A program made the translations under genes and the position numbers. Below, in pieces: positions 36,622 through 47,659 of a stretch of 64,000 nt of DNA. Origin of the DNA: Caprella mutica (Eukaryota > Arthropoda > Malacostraca > Amphipoda > Caprellidae). Positions within the stretch are counted from its first letter, which is position 1, and each line of letters starts with the position of its first letter. The notes under the pieces are model-generated. The model was not told where the DNA came from and ran no database searches. It worked only from the letters and a program-made list of their open reading frames with translations. The DNA is taken from the NCBI GenBank assembly GCA_947561585.1, contig CANNZV010001474.1, forward strand, positions 87,766 to 151,765, in the 5' to 3' direction.

Positions 36622-36890
36622 GACGTTTGACATCCCGCGTGGGACAGAGAGTCACATCCCACGGGGGACAGAGAGAGACATCCCGCGAGGGACAGACGTG
36701 GGATGTCCCTAGTGGGACAGACGTGGGACATCCCGCTTGTTCAAGACGTGGGATGTGAGTGGGATTTCAGATGTTGGAAAGACATTGGATTTCAGACATC
36801 TTGAGACGTCTGAATTCCCCTGTTCATCTCTGTCCCTCTCTAGAGTGGGATTTCCCCCTCTGACCCACGCGTGACAGAGATGATATGGTT
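36622..36890. repeat. Palindromic word cluster: GGGACAGACGTGGGATGTCCC type
   Basis: Words GACATCCCGCG, GTGGGACAGA and ACGTGGGATGTCCC recur on both strands from 36630 to 36760. A looser inverted counterpart (CATCTCTGTCCCTCTC, GAGTGGGATTTCC, GACCCACGCGTGACAGAG) lies at 36825-36880. Less AT-biased than its neighbours. It fits the foldback/word-array style seen elsewhere here. Confidence 0.6.
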
Positions 36891-36939
36891 AGCTGGGTTT
36901 ATTTATATATTTTTTTATTTATTTATCATCTTGTTATTC

Positions 36940-37435
36940 GCTTAACTGGAAAAGAGTTCAACCAAATTGCCTGAAATTTGGTGAAACGATTGATCCATGC
37001 CCAATGACTTGCTGGTAGAATTTTGGGAGCGAACCGGTTGAAGGTCAAGATCATGGTCATTTATTACTCAAATAGTATTGAACTAAATTGCATGAAACTT
37101 GGTGAGACGATTGGTCATGGTCAATATACAGAAACCATTTTGTTAGATTTTGGGAGCGATCGGGTCAAAGATCAAGGTCAAGGACATTTGTAACTCAATA
37201 ACTCAAAAAGCATTCAACCAAATTGTCTGAAATTTGATGGGACGATTGGATGTCCAGGAGCCATCTGGTAGAATTTTGGGAGCGATCCAGTCAAACGTCG
37301 AGGTCAAGGTCATTTATAATTCAATAACTCAAAAGTATTGAACAATATTTCATGAAACTTGCTGGAACGATTAGTCACTATCCAGTCAACAGTGTATTGG
37401 TTTTTGGTAGAAAACGGATAAGCGGCGGCGAAGGT
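36940..37435 (-). repeat. Inverted copy of the GACCTTGACC tandem modules
   Basis: Read on the minus strand, it repeats the phrases CTCCCAAAATTCTACCAGAT, GACGTTTGACTGGATCG and CCAAATTTCAGACAATTTGG, in modules of about 105-120 bp. The outer edge on the minus strand is CTAGATTACTAGTACTAGGT followed by GAACGCTTACCTTCGCCGCC, comparable to the edge at 26988. Confidence 0.75.
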
Positions 37436-37711
37436 AAGCGTTCTACCTAGTACTAGTAATCTAGTTTCTATAATATAACAGTTCAAACTAGAGAATTTAG
37501 TGTTTTTTTTCGGAAATTTCAGTTAGTTATCACAAATTGATAATCAAAAGAAAAAGGGATAGCAAAGGAAAATTGCTTCAATTAGTTTGTTAGAAATGTT
37601 ACAAGGACTGTAAATAACAGATAGGAAAAACAACTCATATTTCCAATAAATTGAAATTTCCAATGCTCAATTATTGTTCTGATTCTATACAGTTCAAAAG
37701 TACTATACTGT

Positions 37712-39448
37712 GTTCTAGGTATATATAACCCGGTATATTCAACCTTGGTAAATTCCACCCCAGTGACAATGATCATTAGGGTGACAATAAAAAGTCGAAT
37801 AATTTTTTTTTTTTGGCCATTTGTTAAATATTTTGTACCAATGAAGAAATAACTTAGACAATATTCTGAAATGATTGGACAATATTTTGAGGTAAATTAT
37901 TAAAACTTTATCCTATTAGACAAAAGTATAGGTATTCATAGTTTGATCATTTATTTCGAAGTGTAAATGTTTAGCAAGTTAATATTAACTCCTTTTTAAC
38001 ATGAAACTGCAGTATGCTCTCACAACAATGGTTGTGAGAGGTTTGGATGGGGTCGACTGGTAGAGACAACCCATTTTGTGTTTTGCTTATAAGTTATTGT
38101 TTGGATTCGAGGACAAAAACTTCCGTGGTCAAAATCTCTCCATGTAAAAAAATGTAATGATACCCCCACTCTTAACCCTCTCGAGTCGACATTAGAGTAT
38201 TCAATTTAGAATTTCAGAAATGTGTATTTCTGCTTTATTTATGTCATGTAACACCCAAAAAACATCCAAACTTTTTTTTTATATATAGAAAAAAAGTTAT
38301 AGCATGGGACACAGATGTCCCAACATACTTTTTTCTTGAGTTGATAAAACAGAATCTGAATCTTCGCCAGAGAATTCATCATCAGGTAAATTACACAACA
38401 GTCTGTTTATTTCTTCGACGTTCATATCACCGTGGTTCATCTGCAACTAACTATATCAATTATTGTAATTAATCATAAAACATTGAGTAAATATAACAAT
38501 AAACTAAATTTTAGTAAAACATTATTTATAGTATAAAGGTCAGATGGGACAGTGATGTCCCGTCCAACAAGTCTACTGGGATACCAGTAAATCCTTCTTT
38601 TCTATTCTTTGGCTACTATAATCGGTATCACCTTTATATTACAATATGAGTACACTAATATAATATTATTACACAATATAACACAAAAAACCTTGTTTAT
38701 AAAAGAGAAAAAACACCTAAGAACCTCCTCTGATGACAGTAGGAGAGAAACTTATCTATATATCCTGCATGCATGCTGCCAAACTTTGGTGTGAGGATGT
38801 GGCAACAGTGCATAGACGTATGAAGGTCTAGTTAAACCTAATATAAAGTAATTCTGGGATATATGGAGCCCTGTAGATTTGCTTGAAAATTGCTGGGAAA
38901 TATATGAACCCAGACACTCGAAAGGGTATCAAAACAGTGTGCAATAGTCCCCCTCAACCCCATCAAAAACCTGGTCAAAAAAAATCATGTATAAGGTGTA
39001 GAAAAATTGTTTTCGGTTAAAAACCATTTTACACCACTTTCACTCGAATGTCAAAATACCGAATTTAAGATAGATAAAATAACAATTAGTACAATATGAC
39101 ATCATCTTACTGGTAATATCGCTGTTCCGTTGGTAATATTGAAGAAAATCAGCCTGCGATTGATTGAAAATCAAAATACCTCAACTGATAAAGAGCGTTC
39201 ATACAACCTTTCTTTCTGTCATATCCCATTTGTAGTGAAGAAAAAATAGCTTGTGAACCCAACAATAGGTTTTATTTACTACGATGAAAGTGAAAAATAC
39301 CTAATATTATATAAAATATTAATGAATGATTAATATCAATAACTAACAAACCTTGCCCGTAAAGTAGGGTGGAATTTACCGTGTTGGAACATACCTTGGG
39401 TGGAATATACCGGGGTGAAATATACAGGGGTGAAATGTACCGGTCATC
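37712..39448. mobile_element. 1.74 kb foldback element with 10-bp target duplication, CCACCCCGGTATATT words
   Basis: Identical ACTATACTGT lies on both sides (37702-37711 and 39449-39458). The left end carries CCGGTATATTCAACC then TTGGTAAATTCCACCCC. The right end, on the minus strand, carries GACCGGTACATTTCACCCC and four more such units (39362-39445). The interior next to the right array is homologous to 20870-21010. It also contains two near-palindromes GGGACANNGATGTCCC (about 38308 and 38548). The flanks, joined across the element, align with arm A near 15275, so it inserted into arm B after the duplication. No transposase seen. Confidence 0.8.
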
Positions 39449-39633
39449 ACTATACTGTACACAATACAAATTGATTCGTAGTACACACGAATATCATTGA
39501 AATAAGTTATATGCAATGAAATAAAATATATAAATCAGACATTGTAACATAATTGACGTAGAATAATTATTTTCCATATATGCATCACAATATATACCAC
39601 TTCAGTAAATTTATCACCACTATACCATAGGAT

Positions 39634-41543
39634 CGTGACCGGAAAATCCGTCCACATAATATTCGTCCACGGAAAATGCATCCTCGGAAAATTCGTCCAC
39701 GTAAAATTCGTCCATTAAAAGAAAATAATTAATTTAAATGGAACAAAATGTTATGATAAATGTTTTGATATAAAGTAGTTTATTGTATGTAGGAGATAGA
39801 CTGATAGTACATAGTTAATCTACTTTGTTTCATCCATTATAAAGTTTGTTCTACTGCAAAATTTATGATTGTCTTATGAAACATTAATATTGCTAAACAT
39901 ATGTTAATTTTATTATCTTAATTAAAGATAAAATGTTCGGTGCCTTAGCGTTTTAACACCTGAAGATGTTGTTGGCGTTAATGAAAATTTAAGCGAGGAT
40001 GTCAATGTTTCAACTACTTTAAAGCTACGCACATTGGAATAAAATAGGAAAGACGAAATCAACGCGAAAACCTGTTAAATTCAATTGAATTTTGGAATGT
40101 TCAAGAAATAGCATCCTAATATTTGGTAGAAGATATAACCGATTTAAAAAAGATTGAAACAGAGAGAGATGTCACCAGCGTAATAGGCTAAAATATCGAG
40201 AAATCGTTGAACAAATACAGTATGGGCCACAAGAAGGTTTCCGCTTTTTCAAATGCTTATAAATCGTTAACCAATGGACGAAAAAATTGTATTTTGGTCT
40301 CTTTATCACTGCCTCTTACTGTACTATTAACTGGTGCAAATGATTTTTAATTAATGGACATAGTTTAAGAACAGGTAAGCAAAGAGTGAGGGTGATTATT
40401 TTTGTCATCGCACGAAGGTTATTCTTAGAGTTCACTCTGTGATTTTGCTCATTAAAAGGCAGTGAATAAAAGGGAAAAAAATTGAATGGTAGACATTTTA
40501 ATACAGTGTGTTTACACTTCTTCCTTTTAAACTATTTTGAAATAGAAAAACTTCAGTGACATTTTGATCTCATTGAAGTTTTCACTATAAATATTCGTTC
40601 TTCGCTTGTTTATTGCATGATTAACGCCCGCTTCACACTTTGCATTTTTAACGCCGTGGATAAAAGCTCTTCCTGAAATGTGTTTACACTTACATTTTTT
40701 TATCGATGATGGAAAAATCTCATTAAATTCGTACTTCAACGATGATAAAACGCAAATGTTAACACATTTTCGGAATAGCTTTTTTCCACGCTGTTAGAAA
40801 TGCAAGTGTGAAGCGAGCCTTAACCATGCAATGAACAAGCGAAGAATGAATATTCATAGTGAAAACTTCGATAAGATCAAAATGTAACTGAAGTAGTTCT
40901 AATTCCAAATAGTTTCAAAAGGAAGAATTTTTAACACCCTGTATTAAAATGTCAACCATTATAATTTTTTCCTTTTATTCACTGCCTTTTTATTAGTAAA
41001 ATCACAGAGTTAGCTCTAAGAATAACCATTGCGCAATGGCAAAAAATTGTCACCCTCACTCTTTGCTTACCTGTTCTTAAACTATGTCCATCAGTTAAAA
41101 ATAGTTTTTTTCAGTTAATAGTACAATAAGAGGCAGAGAAAAAGAGACCCAGAAATAGTTTTTTCGTCCATTGGTTAACGATTTATAAGTATTTAAAAAA
41201 GAGGAAACATTTTTGTGGCCCACACTGTATTGCTAGTATTGCAATGCACTCCGAATGAAACCGAACTTTTTGGAGAGAAATATTGCATTGCTGAAAATGT
41301 CAAGCTATTCAATTTAAATATTTGATTAAGTTATTTTTTTCTTTTTAATTTTCAATTATAGATAAAATAATATATTAGCTTGATAGAATACATTTTTCAT
41401 CAACAGTTATAACTGCTGAATATATGTTTTATATTCATTTAACCAGATTGTATGCGACTGCAATTATCTCTTACTGATATTTTCCGTGGACCAATTTTCC
41501 ATGGACAAATTTTACGTAGACGAATTTTTCTAGCACGCATAGT
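39634..41543. mobile_element. 1.91 kb foldback element with 7-bp target duplication, TTCGTCCACGGAAAA words
   Basis: ATAGGAT flanks both sides (39627-39633 and 41544-41550). The left array, opening CGTGACCGG, has units such as AAAATCCGTCCACATAAT, ATTCGTCCACGGAAAATG and AAATTCGTCCACGTA. The right array (41478-41527) is the inverted form (TTTTCCGTGGACCAATTTTC, CATGGACAAATTTTACGTAG). In its middle sits a separate TA-flanked palindromic element (40218-41227). It interrupts arm B relative to arm A. Confidence 0.8.
40218..41227. mobile_element. 1.01 kb full-length palindromic MITE with TA duplication
   Basis: Starts CAGTATGGGCCACAAG, and its reverse-complemented right end starts CAGTGTGGGCCACAAA. 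TA lies on both sides (40216-40217, 41228-41229). The two halves are inverted copies over nearly the full length (40218-40740 against 40745-41227), with clear shared landmarks such as CCCTCACTCTTTGCTTACCT read on the minus strand at 40378 and on the plus strand at 41054. Ends and TA target suggest Tc1/mariner mobilisation. Such a perfect foldback would form a long hairpin RNA if transcribed. Confidence 0.85.
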
Positions 41544-41552
41544 ATAGGATTC

Positions 41553-41702
41553 AATTCAGCTCCAAGAAAAACAAATATTATTCCCCACGTGATAGCATCG
41601 TAAAAGTGTAGCGTGGAAGTTGTTTTCGTCGTATTTGTGTTCAATCTTTTGATCTCTGAAGTCAGCAGCAATACGGTACGAGATTATATGAACTTAGAAG
41701 AA
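41553..41702. other. Slowly diverging block, arm B copy
   Basis: Reverse complement of 14222-14376 with few differences. It abuts the foldback insertion at 41543. A 66-codon minus-strand frame starting within it (MLLTSEIKRLN...) is closed by a stop in the arm A copy, so that frame is not conserved. Confidence 0.6.
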
Positions 41703-42373
41703 GAATGAAAAAATATATACCTACCAAAACAGAGAGGAAGAATGACTCACATTATTTGGAAACTGAGTGTTAACTTAGGGATTGGTAAGTAAATGAAAAA
41801 TTTCAAAAAGTCAGATTAAATGATGACTTATTTTGAATTCAATTTACCCGGTACTATAGTCTATGAGAGTCTCAGTTACTTGATGTTTCACAAAGAATCC
41901 AAATTTAATTTGAAGTAACAATGTTTTCAAACATTACAATCAATAGCAATCAAACAGTACAACATTAAGTCCGCTTGTGAAAACTGTTGTGTTGTTATTC
42001 AAAGTTAATTGAAATATTTTATATCAGATAAAAATTAAGCACGGGGTCTTAAATTCTTTATTTTCTCTATTCCGTAATCCGATAAACATCCGCCTGTTCA
42101 TTGTATTCTCCGCTAGATTTAGTTATACAATATATTCGGAACGTGGAAGCACTTCCAAGTAATTTGCTCATATATGTTATGTGTATATTTTAAGGTGAGA
42201 ATTTTATTACACCGGAATTACTATAGTTGAAACACATCTACTTACATGTGAATTGCTGCTTTGGATTTTAATTTGAAAGTTTGTCATAAATCTTGAACAA
42301 GAAGTTATGAATCTTGAGCAAGCAAGTAAACTTGCGTCTTCCTAAATATAGCTTCCAACTTTCCAGATCATGA

Positions 42374-42579
42374 AGGTACGTGTTGCAAGCAGTGATTACT
42401 GCGATCATCGCTCAGCTATGATCACCCAGCAATAGGAAGCCATTGAAATAATGATCAGCGATAATCGCTCATTGCAAAAGAGCCACATAGGAATAGCATT
42501 GATTTAGTGTTCAGCGACAATATGTGGGCGATGATCGATGAGGGGTGATCGCAGCAATCGCTCTATTCAAAACGTACCT
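42374..42579. mobile_element. 206-bp Harbinger-like MITE in arm B
   Basis: Left end AGGTACGTGTTGCAAGC and reverse-complemented right end AGGTACGTTTTGAATAG are inverted. Flanking trinucleotides are TGA and TAA, compatible with a mutated 3-bp TWA duplication of PIF/Harbinger elements. GCGATCATCGC-type words recur inside in both orientations. The corresponding stretch of arm A (about 12830) lacks it. Confidence 0.65.
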
Positions 42580-43339
42580 TAACACTCTGATTATGATTAT
42601 TTAAATCAAAGAACTGTGTAACGTGTATACATAGATCAACCTTGATTACTGGTATAATCATTATTGCATTATTTATGTTATCGTTATATATACATAAAAC
42701 ATTTAGAAAATAAATGTTAAAATCAGAGACGATCAGGTGTTGCATGGATTTAGACATAAGCGACACATTCTACCATTTATCTGCATCATATAATAGTTTG
42801 AGTAAACATACTTATTTGTTTCTAGAGCATGAAAGATATTCAGTCCAATGCACTACAGAGACTGAGCATTCTAGAATAATGAGCTTGGAATAAGTCTAAA
42901 GAAAATGAAACTTAATTGCTTTGAAAAAGAGAAGTGCACTGGAATACTTTTAATGAAATAAATAACTATGATCAAATCTATAATTGGTACTTAGGTGTCT
43001 TGCTTTACCCTGAAACACCTGAACCTCTTTTCTAATCAAAGAAGTTTTGCTAATTTTGTTATTAAAAAATGATGTAAATGTTACAGGAATGGATTTTTAA
43101 GAAAATATGAAATTATTCATAATTAAATGCTATAAAGAAACATAAATTATCCCAAAAAAATCTAACTATTGTACAGTAGTTTCAGTAAAGAAGATTATTT
43201 TTATAATATCTTTTAAATAATCTAATCAAAAATATAATATGACACTTGAAAGATATTTACAGAAAGATTGATAATCTTCAAAAACCAACTTTAAAAATAA
43301 AATTCAATATTGATGAAAGAGTGATGTAAACATCAAAGT

Positions 43340-43445
43340 ATTGAGAATGCAGTGTACTGTTTTTCTCAAATCATTTCAAAGTCTCAGGAGAATTGAAATT
43401 TTATGAAAGAGAGATTGGTTTTGCATTCAAATAGAAACCAAATCC
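43340..43445. other. Nearly identical 106-bp block, arm B copy
   Basis: Reverse complement of 9657-9762 with two mismatches (positions within AATGCAGTGTACTG and GCATTCAAATAG). See the arm A entry for the flanking frame. Confidence 0.7.
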
Positions 43446-45329
43446 ATCAGAACCTGTAAAAATATTTTATTCGGCAGTCTATCATCAACGAAATGGTTAT
43501 CTTTCTTATATGAACATGAAGATTTAAATTTAGAACATTTGATTATTAGTGTCTTACTCGTCGAAATATGATTGACTACAGCTGAGCAACATTTTATCCG
43601 TGAAATAAAAAAAAAAAATATATATTGAAAATCATGTGACCACTGGCTATCCGCAATAGAAACATTTCAAAAATAATTAACTTCTCCATGCTCAATTCAT
43701 GTATTAGTTAAGAAAAAAACCTCAAAACTTTAAAATACTTTTTATCATTAGACTGAAACCAATTGGGAATAAATACCAATCACCCTTATTACCACGAAAC
43801 ATTACAACCTACCTTCTTTGAGTATCTTCTCCGTTATCATCATATGAACTAGATATATTTTATGAGTTTAGAATAAATCAATTATAATATATACAGTAAA
43901 TAGAAGTAAAAAGTACATTTTTCATTGAATTCAGCATACAAATACACATTCTGTATAAGTATAAGGGGAAATTATGGATAAAAGCTAGTCAGAGCGGAAA
44001 AAGAGTTATAAGAAGTTGACAGTACTCAGTCACTAACAGTTCTAGGGATGTAAGAGTTGCATTAGGTTATGGTCGATGAATAAATCTTATTGTTCGAATT
44101 TACTGATTGTCTAATCATGATTTATGTAAACATTCACTTTCCATGCACAGTTAGTGACAGTATTTCGATGTAACTATGTATTCTGCGTAAGAAATTTCCT
44201 TGTATTCAGCTACATTAACTCCAGTCCCAAAAGATTTGAATCTATTTAAACACAAGAATATTCATAATGAACATAAACATCTATCTTTCTAATAAAAGAT
44301 ACTCCGTTATGTTTAGAGAAGAAAAACTGTTGGTTAAAAGGAAACATTAGAAAGAAACTAGGAACCTCATTTTTAAAATCCTGAAATGGTATCTTCGATC
44401 TCATTCAAGCGATAAAATCTGTGTTTACGGGATCGTATTCGGTCTTCCAAAAAAATCTCATCCTGATCTACTTTTTAAAAAATAAAATGGATATAGTGAA
44501 TACATTACCCTAAAGTGTAATTGAGCTGATGTTCTGGAGATATATAATTAATTGTATGATATTTCTCATATGTTAAATCATTTTCTCAAAAGTGTATTCA
44601 TTTATCGATATATGAATAAAATAATATTATTTGGATAAACTTTATACTATTTCTGTGTAAATTAGGATAAAATTATTTTCTTGATGAATAGTTTCACCAA
44701 AAATAATGTAAGATGGGGATTTATTTCAATATGATAACTTCAAAATGTGGTTTAATTGAAAATTACTTTTTAGCTATATAAACAAATGAACAAATTTATT
44801 GATTAACAACGATTTCGTACAAAATATGTATTATACTATATGCATTTCGTAATGTGGTTCGATGAAAAGTACCTTGCAAAATTCCAAAAGGTCTACTCTC
44901 GTATCAAAGAATTACGAGAGTACAATCTCTGGGGTAAGATACACCTGTGTGAGCAGAAACACTATCTGGAAGATCGCGCTTCCATTGTCGAGAAGTGTAA
45001 ATTCGAGTAAAGATTTAGGAGTCACAATTTCAAATTAACTTCAGACATGTGTTCTCTCGGCTATGCGAAGCTGTACCACCGAATATCTCAGATTTAAAGG
45101 ATCAGATGGCAGTAGATTTAGGCTGAGCGATGGGAGAGTTTGCTGGTAATTGATTGTAGGTAATCACTGAATAAACGAATTAGAGATCAGGAAGAATATT
45201 TCAAAATTACCTTGTTTTTCGACGCACAGAGAACGGTTTTGTTGATTCAACCAAAAAGTAGTTTTTTGGTTATATAAACAAAATAAATTTGTCAGCTATG
45301 AGCCATCAAAATAATTTTGTTTCAGTAAT

Positions 45330-45520
45330 TATTTTTTTCTTTTTTTTTAATTACCATTTTTTACTTCATAGCAAATAGTATACATGTACGTTTGGTTGTA
45401 TATCAATTAGTTGGAAATGGAAAGAAAGGGGGAAAGAAATGAAGTTGTGTCTCCAGGACGCGAACTCATATCTGTAGTCTTCAGTCTGCGACTCTACCTT
45501 CGCACCCATCATGGTCATGT
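45330..45520 (-). mobile_element. tRNA-derived SINE, copy 2
   Basis: On the minus strand: GATGGGTGCGAAGG then TAGAGTCGCAGACTGAAGA reads like the D-arm and anticodon region of a tRNA (degenerate A box). GAGTTCGCGTCCTGG is a good B box. A linker ACAACTTCATTTC and an AT-rich tail follow. The linker and tail align with copy 1 at 16690-16905. The B box is better preserved than in copy 1. The parental tRNA cannot be assigned with confidence. Confidence 0.65.
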
Positions 45521-45805
45521 TAGAAATAGGATCGGAATGAGCTATAACCAATATGAAAATACGCACGCCTTTTTAAGTTATTATAAATAAATAGTATATG
45601 ATATTCTATATTCTACTTCTAATACCTAAATTATTGTCGATTGTTTTGATTTATTCTTTATAACCTTGTACGATTCACCTCTTGAAATCTGATTTAGCGC
45701 AATTTTTATTGCTATATCTAAAATATTTCTCCAGTGCGATCTCTCTAAACGAAAATTTCATTGATTCCTATTTAATAATCCATAAAAGCCTCGTTTTATA
45801 TATTT

Positions 45806-45925
45806 CTCACGGCAAACATTCCGCACGACAAATTTTCTTATCGGCAAATTTTCCAATGGCAAACATTTAGGCGGTGAAAACTCCGACGGCGAAATTTCCC
45901 GCAACAATTTCTCCGGCAATGCTAT
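45806..45925. repeat. Word array: CGGCAAATTTTCC / CGGCAAACATTCC units
   Basis: About seven units of 15-17 bp: CACGGCAAACATTCCG, CACGACAAATTTTC, ATCGGCAAATTTTCC, AATGGCAAACATTTAGG, CGGTGAAAACTCCGA, CGGCGAAATTTCCCG, CAACAATTTCTCCGGC. Same style as the TTCGTCC and GGTATATTCC arrays but different wording. No inverted partner found nearby. Confidence 0.7.
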
Positions 45926-47060
45926 CATCCAATAGATCATTTACTCATTGAGAATATGATCTTATTTATAAGCAATTTAGGGTGAATTTAGGATATAAGT
46001 GATAAATAGATACTTTACTCTAAATGCTCTATACTATATGACCGAAAATTTCTAAGGTTGTTAAATTGTATCTTCACCCTATTTATCCTCAAATTAATTC
46101 TAATTTCTCAATTTTAACTCGATGCATATCTTAAATGCCTTATTTCACTTTTTTGTGAACATTTTTTTGAATCTTTACAAAATGTTAATTGATAGAAAAA
46201 TTCCACCCATTAATTTGGAGGTGTAGCTGAAATACCAAGAAATAAATTTCCGTCAGATCAAACCACTTTTATCAAAATTGAATCCATCGAATCGAAAATT
46301 CCAATTAGATTTTTCGCGTGGGATTATACTGAATTTGAACAATGTGAGAGTGTGTGGAGGTTGGGGAGGGAGAGGAATCTGCCTTCAACATTAAACCTCT
46401 GGAACGGAAGCTTTAGAGAGGTATGCTATGGTAGGAATAATAGATATTAGGGAGGACTCCAAAATTATTAACAGCTGTGACCATTTTTTTGTCAATGAAT
46501 ATCCAAAATGAATTTATTGTTTATTGGATATCTTAAATCTGAATTTTATGAATGATATTAACAATTAAAAGATAGTGTGAAAATACTCGATTTAAATAAC
46601 TTTCAGAGACAAAGATGAATACATGATAGCCAATATGACAAAACAGCCCAAAGATACTCAAAGATTACCCGATTATAATATCAGACTTTTTTAACAAAAA
46701 AATCGATTCAATATAGATTGATATCCAAAATAGTATGCTGGCTAAGGTGGCAGATACGAAGATCAAAAGGAAATCCCACATAATAATCTATGACTAACTA
46801 AATATAACACTGTCTGAAGGTAATTGTTCCAAGTAAATCGCAGTGTTTTGTTTTCTTCAAAAAACGACCAGCATTAATTATTAATACAATTGTGCATATC
46901 AATTTGCATAAGAAGTAATCATATGAAAATGAAAAATTACCATTTTTTCTGTTGAATATAGTTAAGGGAAGAGTTATTAGGGATATTTATTGGGTAGTTT
47001 ATCACTCTGCTACAAAGAAAACTTAGTCCATTATCTCAAAAATATGAGAACTGCATTAGA
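45926..47060. other. AT-rich spacer, nothing recognised
   Basis: No significant frame, repeat or element end. A G-rich stretch at about 46345-46380 has no counterpart elsewhere in the window. Confidence 0.5.
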
Positions 47061-47065
47061 GAATA

Positions 47066-47659
47066 CTAATTTATCTCCTTCAACAGTGGTACGAAGACCA
47101 GACGAAGACCAGACCAACAGTGGTGCGAAGACTGGCAGCGATCGAGATTGAAGTAATCCATTAGCATTGGATCACAAAGGCAACAAATATTACAAGACAC
47201 CAGTATTGCAAGACACCTCAAGACCGTTGTAGAAATCGGTGCTCTTATTTCTACTGTTAAGGTTTTAGGGCACACTCTAATCGCTTCAGGATCGTTGCAG
47301 ACCATAGAGCAATTCGAATCCATTGTGAAGCGACCAACTTGTTGTCTCGGATTGTATGCTTTACGTTGCACTGGACTGTTTCTGTTGGAGTTTTTTCGAT
47401 CAGATGAGGATTTATTGTTGCTTACACTGTCGTAATGCAACAATGTGTGATGTTTCATTTTGCAGATGTCGCATGATATGTCAACATTGCAATCCCTCGC
47501 GAAATGAGTGCCCATGCACTTGTAAAACAGCTTATTATCCTTAATGAGGGTCTTCTTCTCTTCGTAACCAAGTCCTCTAAATTTTTTGCAGTCACCGAGA
47601 GAATGATTATTGGTTCCATGCAGCACACATTCGGACGTGATCGTCACATTTAATATCAT
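47066..47659 (-). pseudogene. BEL/Pao-type gag zinc-knuckle fragment, decayed
   Basis: The minus-strand frame of 197 codons carries three Cys/His clusters in the order and spacing typical of the gag-protease junction of BEL/Pao LTR retrotransposons: ECVLHGTNNHSLGDC (residues 10-24), KLFYKCMGTHFARDC (43-57) and SCDICKMKHHTLLH (62-75). These would bind zinc and nucleic acid. In the first cluster the second Cys is His, and in the second the first Cys is Phe, so at least two knuckles are damaged. After a Ser/Asn/Lys-rich linker, KTLTVEIRA resembles the start of the protease region, then similarity fades. No reverse transcriptase or integrase follows on the minus strand before 46 kb. It is therefore an isolated fragment. 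Confidence 0.7.

Larger units (their letters stand above)
39441..45230 (-). repeat. Arm B of the large inverted duplication (partner 7535-15290)
   Basis: The reverse complement aligns with arm A through the landmarks given there. It lacks the insertions of arm A at 10317, 12918 and 14467. It has its own insertions: the foldback at 39634 and the MITE at 42374. Similarity stops near 45230, where sequence beginning CACAGAGAACGG (like the ends of the 2682-7445 element) replaces the arm. The lower end may extend to about 37590 across the foldback at 37712. Confidence 0.85.

Noticed and set aside
7535..45230. Inverted arms as an assembly artefact
   Set aside because: The arms are substantially diverged and carry different insertions with clean target duplications, which a misassembled duplicate would not show.
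7535..45230. Arms as terminal inverted repeats of one giant transposon such as a Maverick
   Set aside because: No polymerase, integrase or capsid-type genes lie between them, and the arm ends show no shared terminal motif or target duplication.
45330..45520. Functional tRNA gene
   Set aside because: The anticodon and acceptor stems do not form and a SINE-type tail follows; it is tRNA-derived only.
47356..47544. Cys-rich plus-strand frame
   Set aside because: Antisense shadow of the gag zinc-knuckle frame.
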